From Siphonodentalium dalli (taxonomy: Eukaryota; Mollusca; Scaphopoda; Gadilida; Siphonodentaliidae), in contig CP136061.1 of the NCBI GenBank assembly GCA_032622095.1, positions 237,942,609 through 238,006,608 on the forward strand: 64,000 nucleotides of DNA, in the 5' to 3' direction. A program made the translations under genes and the position numbers. This document shows, piece after piece, positions 1-9,082 of this stretch. Numbering within the stretch: position 1 is the first letter of the stretch; each line of letters opens with the position of its first letter. The notes beneath the pieces are model-generated. The model saw nothing but the letters and a program-made list of their open reading frames with translations, was not told the origin of the DNA and did no database searches.

Positions 1-490
1 CGTACAAAATTCAGGATTGCTATAGTTGCAAGTAAAATGGACTTTTATTCGCGTTTCCAACAACTTTGGTAGTAACGAGGACCCGTTGAATTTTATGTGG
101 GAAAGTAACTGGACGCGAAAATTTGTAACGACGGACGCGTTTTTTTTTTCCCTCAGAAATATTTACCTTCACCGTGGCTTCACATGATATGTCATGGGCA
201 TATATGGTCATGTTTGAAAAACAATAAAGGTAAAATATTTAGGATATGTCCAATTAATAATCAGATTTTCTTTTGCACAAGATAATGGGAAATATACTAT
301 AACACACCGGGGCGTGTCCATGTCGTCTCCGTTGGAGCGGGTGATGCATGTCGACCTGGATTTTTCCAACTGTATCCCTTTTAACCAAACCAAACACTCC
401 TAAAAGTTCTCAAAATTACATTTGCACCCCCCATATATATAAACAATTAGCCACGAATGAGACGGCGCGTCTTGTTATTTATAAAATCCT
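1..490. other. Gene-less left edge
   Basis: No coding region with recognisable domain content is visible in either strand. The stretch contains one copy of a dispersed motif (71-139, listed separately). The pyrimidine-rich sequence near 484-504 ends in TTTGCAG and resembles a 3' splice site in front of the zinc-finger exon. The rest is AT-rich sequence in which I see nothing further. Confidence 0.6.
71..139 (-). repeat. Dispersed motif copy 1
   Basis: Read on the minus strand this stretch has GCGTCCGTCGTTAC, then about 30 bases, then CGGGTCCTCGTTAC. The same pair of blocks recurs, closer together, on the plus strand at 5543-5580 and 5931-5963. The shared order of blocks shows a dispersed repeat family. 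The differing spacing suggests diverged or internally deleted copies. No coding function is recognised. Confidence 0.6.
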
Positions 491-504
491 ATTTTTCATT
501 TGCA

Positions 505-1127
505 GACGGGGAAATATTAGTGCCTACTGAAGGCGAATTCCTGGAAGTCGATGACAGCCTAGCTTCCCCAGTGATCCCGCCTTCTGCATGGTGCTGGTAA
601 CCAACAATGCCACGAAGTGGGAAGAAATATATAAACCTGCAATCATTACGGCAACATTCCCTTTCTCATATAAAAGACAACCCAATGTCGTGTGGAACTT
701 GTCATAAACGCTTCCGGTCGAGTGATGAATTCAGGGCTCACAGATCTGGCCACCACCATAATGTTCTCTGCGAGAAGTGTGGTGTGATGTTATCCAGTCT
801 ATCCATGTTCGGACAACATTACAAAATACACAACGAAGCATCAAAACAATGTTGCCCGTTTGAATGATGTGGGAAGACATGTATCAAACCAAATCTCTTC
901 CAGTCACACGTGAACCGACATACAAAAAAGCTATCCACATGTTTGCAGAGGGTGCAACAAAACCTTTAGTTCAAAGGACATCATAAATCGACACAGCAAG
1001 GTTTGCATCGAGGAAGCCACGCACACATGTACTACATGTAATATATCATTCGTGGATTCGAGTGTACTCCGCAGGCACGAAGCATCAGTTCATGTGTATT
1101 CCCTGGGACTGAACTTGTGCCACTGAT
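505..1127 (+). pseudogene. C2H2 zinc-finger pseudogene exon
   Basis: The frame opens after a splice-acceptor-like TTTTCATTTGCAG at 492-504 and begins with an acidic segment (DGEILVPTEGEFLEVDD). It then encodes up to six C2H2-type fingers: a damaged first finger ending LRQHSLSH, two intact ones (CGTC...HRSGH and CEKC...HYKIH), a fourth ending HVNRH, a fifth of C2HC form (CRGC...HSKVC) and a sixth (CTTC...HEASVH). The frame is broken by TAA at 598, by TGA at 865 inside finger four, and by a one-base frame change between about 920 and 932 near an A-run, after which fingers five and six continue in the next frame. In intact relatives such proteins bind DNA in the nucleus. With three lesions in about 600 bases this reads as a decayed copy. 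An ATG at 607 lies inside finger one and is not a convincing start. No partner exon was recognised. Confidence 0.75.
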
Positions 1128-1234
1128 TGGCCAGTGACAGGTTCAGGTGGCCTGTACCCATGAATGTGCATGTGTATTCCCTTGGACTGAACCTGTGTTA
1201 CTGATTGGCCAGTGACAGGTTCAGGTGGCCTGTA
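1093..1234. repeat. 78-bp tandem duplication
   Basis: Two imperfect copies with a period of 78 bases start at 1093 and 1171. Both contain a small palindrome around ACTGATTGGCCAGTGAC. The first copy overlaps the end of the zinc-finger pseudogene frame, so the duplication includes its last codons and stop. Confidence 0.8.
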
Positions 1235-2440
1235 GTGGGGCTCCATGTGTCACAGCCGGTACTGTTACTGGCTGTTGTACAACGCGAGTGGTATGCGCTG
1301 CCCCTCTGAGTAAAAGAGCTGCCCTCTGTGTATCCCAGCTCCCTTGTAGTACCGTCATTTGTGATCGGCTTACTGGGTTGTCATGTCCCACCGGTTCGGT
1401 CGGTCTCAAAGTTGGGCCTTCCCGCCAAGTGGCGGTCCTTGCCCCCATGACATGTCAAGCGACTTTTATCGTCCCTGGCATTATAATTATCTTGGCCTGG
1501 CATCTGTTCATGAGTATAATGGTCCTATGATAGGCACCATCGCTCGATATTGGTTTGTTTAATTACATTAAATCTTTAAACAACCCAAATCGCTCTTCGA
1601 GGTCAGCCAATAATATTGACTGTCCAGATTAGCCGTGGTGTGATGATAGTTACTATCATCACCTGATAAGCCGACTGGTCCCCCTGTCCATTGGTGGTTA
1701 AAATCACTACCGTGGTAATTACTGTTTGGTGGCTCATATTCTCGTGGGCTTTGGTCCCCTTCTGGAAAACCTTCCCTATAATGGTCACTCGCATTAGCCC
1801 TTGGTTTGTTTAATCTGCTTCAACTCTCCAACAACCCAAATCGTTGTTCCAGCTCTGCAACTTTATTATTCATTTCAGTTGACTGGCCCTATGATTATTA
1901 TTTGAGTGGCTGTATAATCATATTTTGTCGTTTGGGTGTCCGATGCGTATTGGCCGTGGTCATAATTAGCAAAGGTCTGTCCCGAGTAATGACCATCATT
2001 ACTCACAACCGGTCTGATGTATGGCCGTTGGGCCCTGTGCCTATCCAGTGAGTCAATCCGGGGTTTTTTATAAGTATCTTTTGGTCGTACCCCCTCTCAC
2101 CACCCCTGGACTTTCGCACTTCAGAAATAAATTTTACTCTTTCCTGAGCATATATGGACAAGTCATTTGTCCCAGTTGAGGGGATGGCCGATACATCTTT
2201 CCGGGTATGGCTGACTGGATGTCACCATGTGATATAGGGGCCTCCGAGTTTCCTCATCGCTACTGACTGTCAGTTTTGATAACAGATTTTGCCCCGGGAG
2301 AGGTGTGTATACATGTCGTCGGACTGTGAACTATTACTGCCCACTCCCGACTTCTCTGGATTGTAGCGTTTATTTATCAGGTCCTCCTCCGGACGAACTA
2401 TATTGATAGCCGGGGGTCTCATGGCATAACCCGATTTAGT
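1235..2440 (-). pseudogene. Decayed hydrophilic reading frame
   Basis: No long open frame survives, but the minus strand shows successive stretches of protein-like hydrophilic sequence across several frames. Examples are IVRPEEDLINKRYNPEKSG near 2400-2340, TVSSDEETRRPLYHMVTSSQ near 2260, VSNDGHYSGQTFANYDHGQY near 2000, and DHYREGFPEGDQSPREYEP near 1780. Two stretches end in a similar short helical motif: VAELEQRFGLLES (about 1850-1810) and LADLEERFGLFKD (about 1610-1575). This indicates an internal duplication of roughly 240-250 bases. Stops and frame changes separate the pieces. It could be the remnant of a retroelement Gag-like protein or of a low-complexity host exon. I do not recognise the family. 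Confidence 0.4.
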
Positions 2441-2885
2441 ATAGCGGCTAAGACCAAAATTATGGGGGAATCATGCACTTTTTAGTAGAAGCATGAAACT
2501 TTGTATACACCTCCAGGGACATATATGAAATAAATTCTGATATGGACCCAACTCAAATAACCACTTTGTTGGTCGTCACAACGACTTTCGAAAACCACCC
2601 GATTTTTTTGACCAAAAAAAAAAATAAAATTTTTTTTTCATAAGATGATCACTGTGCATAGCAAAAGTGTATTTAGAAGGTAGTTTTGCAGTTTGTATCA
2701 ATATTACTGTCTATAGATGCATTCAGGGTTCCAAACCTCCAATTACAACAACAACATTTTACACGAAACTCATTGACTCATAATAGTTCATCATGTTCAT
2801 GGGCTGGTAGGACCCATCATGTACCCCCACCATTACTCAACTTCTTTGGTATTGTCATGTGCCCGTATTGTTCAGGAAAAATTAT
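2441..2885. other. Gene-less AT-rich stretch
   Basis: It contains a long A/T run near 2605-2640 and no recognisable coding, RNA or inverted-repeat structure. The short open frame that crosses from here into the following element consists largely of low-complexity sequence. Confidence 0.5.
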
Positions 2886-3420
2886 GTTACCCTGGGGGGG
2901 GGGGTCGGAAACAAAATTCAGGCACGTATGGCATTTTTTCCCTTTCGATCATTTTTTGTACCCACGCCAAATTGTTTTCCGTTTTCGGCAGTTTTTTCCG
3001 ACCATTTTTTAACACTAAAACAGAGATTTGCGGGGGGAAATTCACTGTAAACAGCTGTATATGAATTTCTGTGCATACTATTTATCATGGATGTTAACAT
3101 GGACATGTAAATAGGAATGAGTCATTTTGAGGTCATTCGGCCAACAAAACATGGCTGCCAGCGGCCATCTTGGATTTCAAAATTTGCAACAAAATACAAC
3201 ACGATAACTGCCTGCAGTCAGTTTACCAGTTAGAATTACATTATTTATCTCATTCAAAGTGGTTTTGAAGCCCAACTCATTGCCAAAACACTAACAAAAC
3301 AAGCAGGAATTTTTTTTTCTAGTTGCGGAAATAATTGCTTGTTGGTGGCTTTGACCACCCACCCACCCCGCCATACGTGCCGGAATTTATTTTTTTCACC
3401 CCCCCCCCCCCCTGTGTTAC
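2886..3420. mobile_element. Foldback/MITE-like element
   Basis: The ends form an inverted repeat. The left end has GTTAC, an 11-base G-run (2894-2904) and then AAATTCAGGCACGTATGGC (2914-2932). The right end carries the complement: GCCATACGTGCCGGAATTT (3370-3388), a 14-base C-run (3399-3412) and GTTAC. The 19-base inner block has one mismatch. No transposase is present inside. A copy of the GGCCATCTTGG-type block lies near 3160. A clear target-site duplication was not identified, so the exact ends are uncertain. Confidence 0.55.
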
Positions 3421-3679
3421 CAGCAATTTTTTTGGGTTCTAATGTAGGGTAGGCCTACCTACTGGGTCAAAGTTACTAAGTTTCCTTTTGTTTTCGATCA
3501 TGGTGGGGAGGGGGAACGGTAATCTCATATAAGTGATGTCATTGTGATTGGATCTTAACAGCTAATGTGTCATTTTGGTAGGTACATGTATTTGGTTACT
3601 GTATCTACTGGTAGTAAAACCAATATTATGTTGCCATTGATGACGTTGACATGCAACAGCGATGAAAGCACACATTTAT
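3421..3679. other. Gene-less stretch
   Basis: I see no coding region, RNA gene or repeat structure here beyond short homopolymer runs. Confidence 0.45.
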
Positions 3680-3835
3680 AATAGTCTGGGAGCTGATGGG
3701 GTACCCATGCACCCTCATCCCATGACTTAACTTCACCCACTCATTTCCTTCCTTATTGTGACCTTCAACCTCTTAGCAATGTTAGCACAAAACTTGAAAA
3801 GGTGGCTGTGTAGACACAAGACAAGACGGCGTCAG
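3680..3835 (+). repeat. Diverged dispersed repeat, copy 1
   Basis: This stretch aligns by eye with 7227-7378. Shared landmarks in the same order are ATAGTCTGGGAG-like, GCACCC, AACTTCACCC, a TTTCCTTCCTTA-like block and AGACAAGACGGCGTC (AGACAAGATGGCGTC in the other copy). Many substitutions separate the two copies. The second copy runs directly into the left arm of the large inverted repeat. Confidence 0.55.
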
Positions 3836-3901
3836 AGTCAGACACGGCCGACCATTATCAGACGAGGCACTATAAGTCAGTTTGGTGCAAACTATGTAAT
3901 G

Positions 3902-3998
3902 GATAATGTTCGAAGAATAGGGGATTCGGTAAAAGAATAGACGAGGCTCTTGCGCCGAGTCTATTCTTGACCGAATTCCCGATGCTGAGAATATTATC
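3902..3998. repeat. 97-base imperfect hairpin
   Basis: The left half (GATAATGTTC..., GATTCGGTAAAAGAATAGAC, GAGGC) pairs with the right half (GCCGAGTCTATTCTTGACCG, AATTCCCGATGC, GAATATTATC) around a short loop near 3950. The pairing is imperfect but extends nearly the full length. It could be a small foldback element or the template of a hairpin RNA. Nothing in the sequence decides between them. Confidence 0.65.
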
Positions 3999-3999
3999 T

Positions 4000-5037
4000 G
4001 ACTTAAAACCCACACATTGAATTGTCATTGGAGCCAACTATCCATTTGGTCTGGTCCACATCTCTGTCTTGATTACCTGAGTATACGCCCACAGTTCAGC
4101 ACGGACAGTTATTGTTGTCCACGGCGAAAAGCAACACGTTTCAATTATTATTTAATTCGAATTAGGACTCGCCAGTTGAGGGACGTTTCCTCCTACGTGT
4201 GCCGTTGCGCTATGGATTCGGCCAGTGTATGTGAGCAATATATTTCTATCCAATTGTATTTTTTTTATTTTTTTTCTTTGTTGATTTAAAGATGCCCCAT
4301 CCAATTCGACATAAAATAAGTACACATTCCATAATAATTTAGCAGGCAATAAAACATGAAATATAATGGTCGTTATACATATGCATCACCAATACAGCAC
4401 CACAAGAAACATCCAAAATAATGTGATCAGAATCATCATAAATAGCTTATTTTCGAAATTTCTCTTCAATTTTCATCGTTGGTTGGTAATGAAGTAAAAA
4501 CGCTCTTTATAAAATGTGATTTTTCGAATATTCTGGCGCCAAACAACACGAAACCTGGTAAAAAAAACTGTCTCATTATTAAGAAGTCAAAACCACACAA
4601 GAAGCTTGCATAAATGGGTTCACTGATTCTTTCTCACTGTTGTCTTGTGTAGAATACGCAATAGAAGTATTATAGCGTCCAATTGTATGGCCCGTATGGG
4701 TATCTTGAATTTCCAATTATTATCAGGAAGACACCTAGATGTACTATAGCTTGAATTCTAAGTATCATTCTATAGTTTATACACAGGAACGTGGCTAGAC
4801 GTGACTCAGAGCAGTATGACAATTTAATTTCGCACACCCATGCACCCCCTTCAGGATAGATGTTTCAAACTGAAAGGTATCATAACATTTCTAGTTATTG
4901 GACAATTCTTACATGACATGGGCTATCCCCCGTTGTTAGCAAATTCCCCTCAGTCCCATCGTATAATTGAACAGTTCGGTCTATGTTGGTTGAGGGAATT
5001 CTTTATACTCTGCCATTCTGTTTTCTGGACTTGATAG
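4000..5037. other. Gene-less stretch
   Basis: Short open frames occur but none has domain content, and their composition matches the surrounding AT-rich DNA. A T-rich run lies near 4258-4278. No RNA gene, inverted-repeat element or tandem repeat was seen. Confidence 0.5.
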
Positions 5038-5384
5038 TCAATACAATTTTTTTTTATTCACGACCCTGTGTTTGGTATCCTGCAAATAACATGCATCAGT
5101 TCTTGTCGGCACACATTTAATATGGCCTGAAATGTTCAACAACAAATTTACTGTTTCAGTATCACAACATGCCTGCTGGCATGGGTTAGTGATCTCCAGA
5201 CACGTGTAATTTGCATCAGGGTCCCATATTAGCTTGAGTGATATTATCTCTCCGACGGCTATGGTCCTAAATCCACCCAGCCACGTGCCTATCGATAGCA
5301 AACATTCATATACACTCTTAGTTGTGCAAAGAGAAACAGAGTAATGTCGATATGAAGCACCCAAGTCTCCTGACAACGTTTCGT
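5038..5384 (-). CDS. Possible exon of a cysteine-rich protein
   Basis: The minus strand has an open frame ending in TGA at 5038-5040. It lacks an ATG at its beginning (the first start-like codon is TTG at 5376) but is preceded by a splice-acceptor-like TTTTAAACAG ending at 5385, so it would be an internal or terminal exon. The roughly 115 residues contain eight cysteines, including NPCQQACC, two possible N-glycosylation sites (NYT, NIS) and alternating polar and hydrophobic segments (ISLKLIWDP). This composition fits an extracellular cysteine-rich domain. No known family is recognised and no neighbouring exon was found. Chance openness is possible. Confidence 0.3.
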
Positions 5385-5542
5385 CTGTTTAAAATTTGCT
5401 GTGAAACAGATGGTTAACAATGCGACAAATAATGGTAAAACACATAAACATGTGATTCCTTATACATTCAAAACATTCATGTTTCTAAATAAATTATTTG
5501 TCTGAATATTCGAGTCCGCGGTTACTCAATGTGATTTCTGAA

Positions 5543-5580
5543 GCGCGTCCAACGTTACATGATAACGGGTCCTCGTTACT
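5543..5580 (+). repeat. Dispersed motif copy 2
   Basis: GCGCGTCCAACGTTAC is followed after a few bases by AACGGGTCCTCGTTAC. These are the same two blocks as at 71-139 (reverse orientation) and 5931-5963. Confidence 0.6.
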
Positions 5581-5930
5581 CGTTGATAATGCTAAGTATT
5601 CGAATTGCTGGAAACTGGTTGCTGGGCGATGGTTGTGTTGCTTATATTTAAATGACAGGGATCCCGGCGGTACCTAAACGTCATGAATTGTTCAGATTTG
5701 CACGTGATAACATTAATTTTTGGGTCAATTTGCGTGCAATTTCAGGGGTTTGCAACAAATTCCTCTTTATACATTAATTGTGGACACGTTGACATCAATT
5801 TAGCACCCACCGATTAGACTAATATTGTCCCAAAACACTACGCACACTAAAACCTAGGTAGATTAATTTTAAAGGCCTTTACTCAACGTTTTACTTGACC
5901 AGCCCGAGATAATTTCTTCACAAGGAAGTC

Positions 5931-5963
5931 GCGTCCGTCGTTACTTATCCGGGTCCTCGTTAC
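5931..5963 (+). repeat. Dispersed motif copy 3
   Basis: GCGTCCGTCGTTAC is followed by CCGGGTCCTCGTTAC. It is the closest match to the copy at 71-139, but the two blocks are separated by only a few bases. Confidence 0.6.
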
Positions 5964-6440
5964 ACGGATGACCAGCGTGAGAATGCTGGACAGCGCGCGT
6001 TCACTATTAGTCATCATGTTGTGATGACAGTGATACAGGACACGTGACTTCATGCATATCTGTATACATGCAGATCTACACAGTGTAAATGCACCCGTAG
6101 CACTGAAACCAAGGAACCGGGGCTGGATGAATCTATGAAACCACGGAACCGGACCTGGTGGATCCAAAATGGCTGCGAATTAGTGATGGGGCATATTGTA
6201 TGACATATATATTATCCGTGCAGCTGCCATATAATTTATTGTATGGAACCTATTTTTTTTTTGTGGTTTGTATCTCAGAAGCAGAACAAAGTTGTGTCCT
6301 TGTAATAAGTACTGTCACTGAGTCGCGGCCATGTTATATCAACCCAACTCCCGTTCCGCGGTTTAAGTGCTACAGGTCAAAGTTCTGGATGAGCATTCCA
6401 TATATTGAGTTTTGATTGTTCATGAAATCCATACACAGAG

Positions 6441-6598
6441 GGTCTACAACTCGTCCCCAGTTTATAGCGGAATTTACAAAACTATTTCCAGTAAATTAGG
6501 TCCGGGCCGAGCATTTGGCGAGGTCTATATATACAGACCTAATTTACTCGACGAGTTTTGTAATTTTCCGCTATAAACTGGGGACGAATTGTAGACTC
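6441..6598. repeat. 158-base long-arm hairpin
   Basis: Arms of about 62 bases (6441-6502 and 6536-6598) are near-complementary around a loop of about 33 bases. They include CGTCCCCAGTTTATAGCGG on the left and CCGCTATAAACTGGGGACG on the right, and AGTAAATTAGGTC against GACCTAATTTACT. The small differences lie in one internal unpaired segment and a few single mismatches. It resembles a small foldback element. A hairpin RNA precursor is also possible. No clear target duplication flanks it. Confidence 0.8.
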
Positions 6599-6660
6599 TA
6601 TTTATTACATGATCCAAAACCTCATAGTCCGAGATAAATAAAGACTCTTGGACGTATTTA

Positions 6661-7138
6661 AAGGTAATCAATCCGATTCGATGGTCCCATTGTCATCAGA
6701 TTCCTAGCTTTGATAGGTGGGTTCCTCGATTCGAATAAAATATTTTTTACCCCAGAATCCAAATAAATAGTAATTGAGTGGCGCTTAATCGGATTATGCA
6801 TCTTAAAAGATTTTTGAAATCTATTATTTTTCACCATCGAGATTTAATAGTGGCCCGTAAAGTCGACGAGCTGACGGTCTGGGACCAAATTACGGATGAA
6901 GATGGATAACTCTAAAATCAAGAGGCTTTGTGTTGATAATAAGGCCAAATTTCGTCGAACAATATGTTGATATAAATAACAAGTTTCGGGAAATTTTATA
7001 CTTTAGTTGACAGTGCTTAGCATTATTTTTGGGCAATTAATCCATTATGATAATTGAAGAGGCATTTCTAAAAATGTTGTTGTTGGAATCTGATGATATG
7101 GGCCCATATGGGGACCATCGAATCGGATTGAGTTCCTT
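6661..7138. mobile_element. MITE with ~28-bp TIRs, TA target
   Basis: The left end AAGGTAATCAATCCGATTC (continuing GATGGTCCC) is matched in inverted orientation at 7111-7138 with two mismatches in 28 bases. A further inverted block, CATCAGATTCC, lies just inside both ends. TA flanks both sides (6659-6660 and 7139-7140). The 478-base interior has no transposase. TA duplication with inverted ends is the habit of Tc1/mariner-type elements, so this is probably a non-autonomous member mobilised in trans. Confidence 0.75.
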
Positions 7139-7226
7139 TAATTGTGTAATGAAATGCCATATTTGAAGTCACGCCACTCAATAAATTGATATTCATGTGC
7201 CTTTCTTTTCTAATAACCTCTTCGGT

Positions 7227-7378
7227 ATAGTCCAGGAGATATTGGTAGACCTCTGCACCCCCCCCCCCCCCAACTCAAACTTCACCCCACTAATTTGCTT
7301 TCCTAATGTCTCTAATTTTGTTCGGTTGTTAACAAGAACAAAAAGTGGCCGCAGAGACTCCAGACAAGATGGCGTCCA
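7227..7378 (+). repeat. Diverged dispersed repeat, copy 2
   Basis: This is homologous by eye to 3680-3835. It contains a 15-base C-run at 7258-7272. Its end, AGACAAGATGGCGTC, is also the outermost part of the large inverted repeat's left arm. Confidence 0.55.
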
Positions 7379-7829
7379 TTATTTTTATATGCACCAGGTC
7401 TATTTGATAGTAAAGATTATGTCACATGCGGTCTTCTTTTCCGTTCGATTCGTTATGGTAATATACAACCCTTACAAATTAGCCAAAAATCCGACACAAA
7501 CACCCAATATGGCGGTCAAGATGGCCGCCGAAATGAGAAAAGTTGCTATTTTTCGGACATTTCACCACATTTCGTTTGTCTCTGTGGGAAAATATTGGCA
7601 TCTTGACGCGATTTTATAAATTTTCCGTCTAGAAGAATCATTGGCGAATACATGGGGACAATAATATACATTCCTTGCCGGACATTTTTGTCCGATATCA
7701 CGTTTTCCCAAATGCCGGTATAATCCGATCAAAGCCAAAAGACGCTAATAACGCAATGTCTGTTTCGAATCAATGAGTGTTATTGCTATGGCTAGGATTC
7801 CTCTTATACTTGAGTTGAGGAATATTCAC

Positions 7830-8430
7830 CCAAATCCAAGATGGCGGCCAAAATGGCCACCAGAAATAGAAAAATCGCCAATAATCGCTGATTTTAACAT
7901 CAGTGAGAGTTATTGTCACGACAACTCCACACCTGCTTACTATTGTGAGTTGGGAACACTGAGTCGAATATTGCATCCAAATAAAAGTCCCCCAAATCCA
8001 AAATGGCGCCCACAGTGACGGACAGATTTTGAAAATTCACCGAAAATCCCTCATATTCACACCATTGGGCATTGTTGTCTAGACAACTCCACCCATGCTT
8101 ACAGCTGAGTTGGAAAATAATGTGGTGAAGTAATTACCTTTCATCCCATGCAAGAAATGGTTTTCCAAATCTAAGATGGTGGCCAAACTGGCGACCGATA
8201 TTTAAAATCACGCCTACATTCCTTTACTTTCTTACGATGGGCGTTATTGTTTCGCGAATTCTACCCACCATTACATGTTGATCTGGAATATTGATATGAA
8301 GTATTCATTTGAGTTTGACAATTGATACTCAATGTCAAGATGGCAGCTAAACTGGAGGCCATAAATTGAAAAGAAATCGATATTTTCACATATAAATTTA
8401 AACTTTTTGTCATAATATCGATATTTATCA
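7830..8430 (+). repeat. Diverged ~165-bp tandem repeat
   Basis: Blocks of the type CCAAATCCAAGATGGCGGCC begin near 7838, 8000, 8173 and 8338, with periods of about 162, 173 and 165. Each is followed by a GGGC(A/G)TTATTGTC-like and a GACAACTCCACCCATGC-like segment. Further AAGATGG blocks at 7365 and 7517 suggest the repeat begins earlier. The mirror copies lie in the right arm near 11656, 11868, 12043, 12186, 12556 and 12721. CCAAGATGGCGGCC at 7836-7849 matches the known vertebrate YY1 consensus. Whether it works that way here is unknown. Confidence 0.7.
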
Positions 8431-9082
8431 TATGACTCAATCATTATTTACGTTGGAAAGTATGTCATAAATCAATTTCATATGAACTACTAGTTCATAT
8501 CACCTTCCGACAATTTGATTGGTTTGTTGACAAAAAGTGTGTTCTGATTGGCTGAATGGCAGCCTGAGCCGAGCCGCATCTCTAACTAAATGCAGGTCAA
8601 ATTCGTGCGCGTCAATGAACGCGATGCCGAAATTCTCGCAATTATAATCTTGAAATATATAGATTTGGACATTGTTATACGATAAATAGAATATGTAATT
8701 CGTATTTATCTAATAAACATACGATATAATGTCACAAACTGAGAACAGAATAGCGCACTATATCTTCGCGTGCATTTTATTTCTGCTAGTTCACCAGGTG
8801 TAATTGGGCTTCCGGTGCAATGAAGTGACGTCACATTAACCTTTTGCTGCCGATGTCATATAGCTATTTAGTGATTTGTGTGCGTTTTGGACTTCATAAT
8901 CAATTTATAGGTGTCATATGATAAATAGAATATGTAATTCGTGTTTCTCTCATATGATATTTATGAAACTCGTCACGAATTTTCAGTTTTCTCGAGCCTC
9001 CGGCGAGAGAAAACTCTTAGACTCGTTTCTTAGACTCGTTTCATAAATATCATATGAGAGAAACACTCATTTCATATCCTCT
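8425..9082. mobile_element. Left-arm-specific insertion, probable TE
   Basis: The two arms of the large inverted repeat align on both sides of this segment, but the right arm lacks it (homology crosses near 11575), so about 658 bases were inserted into the left arm. The interior has two copies of GATAAATAGAATATGTAATTCG (8684 and 8920) and ends with the hairpin listed at 8942-9064. No coding frame of note is present. It is probably a non-autonomous element. Its exact ends and target duplication are unclear. Confidence 0.6.
8942..9064. repeat. 123-base hairpin inside insertion
   Basis: GTTTCTCTCATATGATATTT at the left is the complement of AAATATCATATGAGAGAAAC at the right. An inner stem is formed by GTTTTCTC and GAGAAAAC. 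The right half contains a small tandem duplication, TTAGACTCGTTTC twice. Confidence 0.8.

Larger units (their letters stand above)
5385..6440. other. Gene-less stretch with dispersed motifs
   Basis: Apart from the two motif copies listed separately, I see no gene or RNA. A minus-strand open frame at 5883-6167 overlaps the second motif copy and starts with TTG. I regard it as incidental. Confidence 0.5.

Noticed and set aside
598-867. In-frame TGA in the zinc-finger exon as a recoded codon
   Set aside because: A TAA stop and a frame change occur in the same short exon, so decay is the simpler explanation.
2686-3012. 108-codon plus-strand frame
   Set aside because: It crosses the G-run end of the foldback element and is low-complexity and Phe-rich without domain content.
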